A stretch of DNA of 64,000 nt from contig VYFQ01000002.1 of the NCBI GenBank assembly GCA_009842325.1, forward strand, positions 124,001 through 188,000, written 5' to 3'. Both the position numbers and the translations under genes were made by a program. Below, piece after piece: positions 61,246 through 64,000 of the stretch; the stretch's first letter is position 1; each line of letters starts with the position of its first letter. The notes below the pieces were generated by a model. It was not told the origin of the DNA and did not search any database. It worked only from the letters and a program-made list of their open reading frames with translations. The DNA comes from Acidimicrobiaceae bacterium. GTDB lineage: Bacteria; Actinomycetota; Acidimicrobiia; Acidimicrobiales; Aldehydirespiratoraceae.

Positions 61246-61800
61246 GTGAGGCCGTCCGAGCGGATCGTGTGCTGGCGGGCTGTCGACCCGTCCGCGAAGA
61301 GCTGGCATATGCGTATCCGTCACCGCATCTTCGTCGAGGAGCAGCGGGTCATTCCCTTCACCGACGTCGACGACTGGGATCGCGACCCCGGCACCGTCCA
61401 CGTTCTAGCGGGACGGGGATCGGTGGCGATCGGGACTGTGCGGCTGTACCGCACCGACACGGCCGGCCGCTGGAAGGGCGACCGGCTGGCCGTGCTTCCC
61501 GGGCACCGGGCCGGCATCGTGGGCATGCGGCTCGTGCGGTTCGCGGTTTCCACCGCAGCCGCAGCGGGGGGCGACGTGATGGACGCCTTCGTCCAGCTCC
61601 AGAACGTCAACTTCTTCGAGCGTCTGGGATGGGAGCACAACGGCCCGCCCGTGCCCTACTACGGGCTACCCCATCAGCCAATGACATTTGAGCTTTCTCG
61701 TGCCGGCAACCTGGCCGAGAGCGAGATTCCCGACGACGCCTGCCTGCGCCTGCCCGCGGCCCGCGACGCGCCCAGCGCGCTGCTGGTCACGATGTCCTAG
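61246..61800 (+). CDS. GNAT-family protein of the Nit1C cluster (MSMEG_0567 family)
   Basis: 184 residues from GTG 61246, five bases after the radical SAM gene. MRIRHRIFVEEQRVIPFTDVDDWDRDPGTVHVLAG and the acetyl-CoA loop VLPGHRAGIVGMRLVRFAVSTAAAAG are GNAT elements; FFERLGWEHNGPPVPYYGLPHQPM is typical of the MSMEG_0567/sll0786 family. Probably N-acylates an amine intermediate. In some genomes it is fused to the AIR-synthase-like protein, which here lies at 51306. Confidence 0.86.
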   Translation: MRPSERIVCWRAVDPSAKSWHMRIRHRIFVEEQRVIPFTDVDDWDRDPGTVHVLAGRGSVAIGTVRLYRTDTAGRWKGDRLAVLPGHRAGIVGMRLVRFAVSTAAAAGGDVMDAFVQLQNVNFFERLGWEHNGPPVPYYGLPHQPMTFELSRAGNLAESEIPDDACLRLPAARDAPSALLVTMS

Positions 61801-61813
61801 AAAGCCGCAGCGG

Positions 61814-63223
61814 ATGGGCGTCATGGAACTGCCCGAACGGGTCGCGGTCGTCAACATCGGGCTTGAGCGGTTCGAGACGGCCGTACGCGACCAGGGCGCG
61901 CCGGCGGTAGGGGTTGACTGGCGCATCCCGGCCGGCGGTGATCATGAGGCAGTGGCTGCCCTGGCCAGGCTGCTGGGCCCGGCCTCGGACCGGGTCGACG
62001 CGGCCAACGCCGAAGTGGTCGACCGCCTCGACCGGGGTGTGCCGATGCTGCTCGGCGTCGAGACGGCCGGCGCGGTCGTCGAGGGTCTCGAGTCGGGCAC
62101 GGTCCTTCACTGCGGTCCGCCCATCGGCTGGTCCGAGATGTGCGACCCGCTCCGGCGCTCGATCCGCGCCGCGGTCGTGGCCGAGGAGTGGGCCCCGGAT
62201 CGCGACGCCGCCGACCGTATGTTGAACGCCGGCGAGGTCCGGCTCGGGGCGGCCAACGAGCACTCAACGGTGGTGCCCATGGCCAGCGCCATCGGGCCCA
62301 GCGCCCCGGTGTACGTGGTCTCCGTCGACGCCGGAGGCACCACGGCCTACGCCAGCCTCAACCAGGGCTCGGGAGCAGTCCCGTGGTTCGGGGTGGACTC
62401 CGAAGCGGCCATCGAGCGTCTCAGGTTCCTGCGCGACGCGCTCGGCCCCGCACTGGCTGAGGCCTTTGACAGAGTCGGCCCAATTGACATCTTCTCTCTG
62501 GCTGCTCAGGGCATCACGATGGGCGACGACGTCCACATGCGGGTCCAGGCCACCACCAACCTCCTGCTGCGCGACCTGCTGCCGCATCTGGTCCGCGCCG
62601 GTAGGGACAGGATTGGCGAGGTGGCCGACTTCCTCAGCACTAACCATCTGATGTTCCTCAACATCGCCATGGCGGGCGCTCGCGCCCTCACCGAGTGGGC
62701 CGGCCAGGTACCGGATTCCAGCATCGTCACCACCATGGCCCGCAACGGAACCACCTACGGCATCCGTCTGGCCGGCGGCGGTGACCCGTGGCACATCGCC
62801 CCGGCGCCTCCCGTGCAGGACGCGCTGTACTACCCCGGCCAGGGACCGGACACGAGCGCCCCCGACATCGGCGACAGCGCTGTGCTGGAGTTGGTGGGTC
62901 TTGGCGGAGCGGCCGCGGCCAACTCGCCCGCGGTGGCCGGCTTCCTCGGGGGCCGCATGGCCGACGCGGCCGCGGTCACCGCAGCCATGAGCCGCATCTG
63001 TGCCGGGACCAGCACCCGGCTCCGCCTGCCCGTGCTCGACAACGCCGGCACCCCGCTGGGGGTCGACGTCCGGCGGGTGGTCGAGAGCTCGATTACCCCT
63101 GCGGTGAACACCGGGATCGTTCACATCTCCGACGGCTCCGGCCAGGTCGGTGCCGGGGTGGCCCACGCCCCCATCGAGTGCTTCCGGCAAGCTCTCCTCG
63201 ACCTGGACCGCCGCCTCACCTGA
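61814..63223 (+). CDS. DUF1116 protein, oxamate carbamoyltransferase subunit (AllG-like)
   Basis: 469 residues from ATG 61814. The family start VAVVNIGLERFETAVRDQGAPAVGVDWRIPAGGD is unmistakable, followed by GPPIGWSEMCDPLRRSIRAAVVAEEWA, AANEHSTVVPMASAIGPSAPVYVV and NGTTYGIRLAG. It is the YlbE/AllG-type partner of the FdrA-like and DUF2877 proteins. It lies 12 kb from them but next to the radical SAM and GNAT genes, which ties the carbamoyltransferase set to Nit1C. Confidence 0.9.
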   Translation: MGVMELPERVAVVNIGLERFETAVRDQGAPAVGVDWRIPAGGDHEAVAALARLLGPASDRVDAANAEVVDRLDRGVPMLLGVETAGAVVEGLESGTVLHCGPPIGWSEMCDPLRRSIRAAVVAEEWAPDRDAADRMLNAGEVRLGAANEHSTVVPMASAIGPSAPVYVVSVDAGGTTAYASLNQGSGAVPWFGVDSEAAIERLRFLRDALGPALAEAFDRVGPIDIFSLAAQGITMGDDVHMRVQATTNLLLRDLLPHLVRAGRDRIGEVADFLSTNHLMFLNIAMAGARALTEWAGQVPDSSIVTTMARNGTTYGIRLAGGGDPWHIAPAPPVQDALYYPGQGPDTSAPDIGDSAVLELVGLGGAAAANSPAVAGFLGGRMADAAAVTAAMSRICAGTSTRLRLPVLDNAGTPLGVDVRRVVESSITPAVNTGIVHISDGSGQVGAGVAHAPIECFRQALLDLDRRLT

Positions 63224-63315
63224 GGTCCCGCGGCCACTGACGCCTCCAGCTTCGAGGCCTGCGGCCTCCTCGTGACATAGTCTCCCACTGATCCAGCGGC
63301 CCCAGGGGGATCGAC

Positions 63316-64000
63316 TTGGCCAAGATGAGCGGAGGAGAAGCCCTCGCCAAGTCTCTTGTATCCGAAGGCGTCGAGGTCGTCTTCGGAATCCCGGGCATAC
63401 AGGTCTATGGCATCGTCGCCGCGCTGAGGGACGAGCCCGGCATCCGCATGATCACGACCCGCCACGAGCAGGCGGCGACGCACATGGCCGATGGCTACGC
63501 CCGTGCATCGGGCCAGCCCGGGGTGGCGCTGGTGGTCCCGGGCGTGGGTCTCTACAACGCGTCGTCCGGCCTGGCCACTGCCTACTCCCGCTCCACGCCC
63601 GTGCTGCTCGTCGCGGGTCAGGTCCCCCGCCCCGCCATCGGCAAGAACATCGGGGCCGTGCACGAGGTCGCCGACCAGGCCGGCACCGTACGTTCCGTCA
63701 CCAAGTGGCAGCGACAGGCGTCCAGGCCCCGCGAAGTCCCGGACGCCGTGTTCGAAGCGTTCAGGCAGATGCGCACCGGCCGTCCCCGTCCAGTGCTGAT
63801 CGAGATGCCGCCCGAAGCCGGGGTGGAGCGGGAGGAAGTCGAGCTCCGGAACCCGGCCCGTGCCACGAGGATTGTTCCCAGCCCCGAAGATCTGAGAGAG
63901 GCCGCCCGTGTGATCTCAAGATCCAGCATGCCTTTGATATACGCCGGCGGCGGTGTGGCGCGTTCCGACGCCGAAGATGCTCTGGTCAAGCTGGCCGAGG
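63316..64000 (+). CDS. TPP-dependent enzyme, acetolactate synthase/decarboxylase family (partial, runs off right edge)
   Basis: About 228 residues present. The Pyr domain is clear: ALAKSLVSEGVEVVFGIPGIQVYGIVAAL, the TPP-activating Glu in TTRHEQAATHMADGYARASGQPG, and VPRPAIGKNIGAVHEVADQAGTVRSVTKW; the central domain begins near residue 195. TTG 63316 follows CAGGGGGA closely; ATG 63325 is the alternative. Substrate undecidable without the C-terminal half. It follows DUF1116 by 92 bp and could process a 2-oxoacid arising from the cluster, such as an oxamate- or oxalate-linked product. Confidence 0.85.
   Translation, partial: MAKMSGGEALAKSLVSEGVEVVFGIPGIQVYGIVAALRDEPGIRMITTRHEQAATHMADGYARASGQPGVALVVPGVGLYNASSGLATAYSRSTPVLLVAGQVPRPAIGKNIGAVHEVADQAGTVRSVTKWQRQASRPREVPDAVFEAFRQMRTGRPRPVLIEMPPEAGVEREEVELRNPARATRIVPSPEDLREAARVISRSSMPLIYAGGGVARSDAEDALVKLAE

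Noticed and set aside
53117..63900. Coenzyme M or sulfolactate pathway (ComA-like, Ldh-family, TPP enzyme)
   Set aside because: ComB phosphatase is missing, the Ldh-family gene is 38 kb away with an altered active site, and the cluster is dominated by nitrile and carbamoyl genes.
1..64000. tRNA, rRNA, transposase, integrase, phage or plasmid genes
   Set aside because: None found by reading intergenic stretches and product motifs; base composition and gene style are uniform, so there is no clear sign of a recent island boundary.

Overview
The window is about 70% GC with tightly packed genes, many GTG/TTG starts and 4-base stop/start overlaps. It carries cofC (F420 cofactor synthesis), several luciferase-like flavin/F420 oxidoreductases, a PAC2 protein and a Leu-codon leader in front of leuA. 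Together these point to an actinobacterium, most plausibly an uncultured Acidimicrobiia-type lineage; that placement is inference. I saw no rRNA, tRNA, CRISPR array, insertion sequence or phage gene. No gap between genes exceeds 300 bases.

Region 1 (1-9.7 kb): the 5' part of a fused branched-chain 2-oxoacid dehydrogenase E1, two overlapping short-chain dehydrogenases (SDRs), a double-domain Lrp/AsnC regulator, and a complete branched-chain-type ABC importer whose binding protein has a His/Asp-repeat linker. Region 2 (9.7-21 kb): a catabolic block with zinc alcohol dehydrogenases, a dimethylformamidase-like large subunit, three VOC (glyoxalase/dioxygenase-fold) proteins, an Ldh-family dehydrogenase, two phytanoyl-CoA-dioxygenase-like proteins and a Rieske-TPP enzyme fusion. 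Region 3 (21-36.9 kb): a two-ATPase, two-permease ABC exporter, enoyl-CoA hydratases, an SDR, a cupin, PAC2, leuA with an attenuator-like leader, three luciferase-like monooxygenases, a secreted M15 peptidase, a methyltransferase and an inositol-phosphatase-like enzyme. Region 4 (36.9-45.7 kb): a lipid kinase, then the compact operon cofC / PIG-L / P-type ATPase / mini-ORF / SDR-like / SDR, divergent from gpsA and an unknown 495-residue protein.

Region 5 (45.8 kb to the right edge) is the most unusual part. It combines three sets rarely described together: (i) four families of the Nit1C nitrilase/cyanide-assimilation cluster (glycosyltransferase, AIR-synthase-like, radical SAM, GNAT) without the nitrilase; (ii) a cobalt-type nitrile hydratase (beta, alpha, His-rich accessory protein) with an AmiS/UreI channel and a nearby CbtAB cobalt transporter; (iii) all four families of the oxamate carbamoyltransferase/carbamate kinase system (FdrA, DUF1116, DUF2877, carbamate kinase). 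Between them lie a phosphosulfolactate-synthase (ComA)-like enzyme, two different aspartase/fumarase-superfamily lyases and two proteins I do not recognise. No amidase or nitrilase is visible. A reasonable hypothesis is a pathway that takes up or builds a nitrile, hydrates it to an amide or ureide, and recovers the carbamoyl group as carbamoyl phosphate, then ATP, ammonia and CO2, rather than by simple amide hydrolysis. The individual family calls are strong; the pathway is inference.
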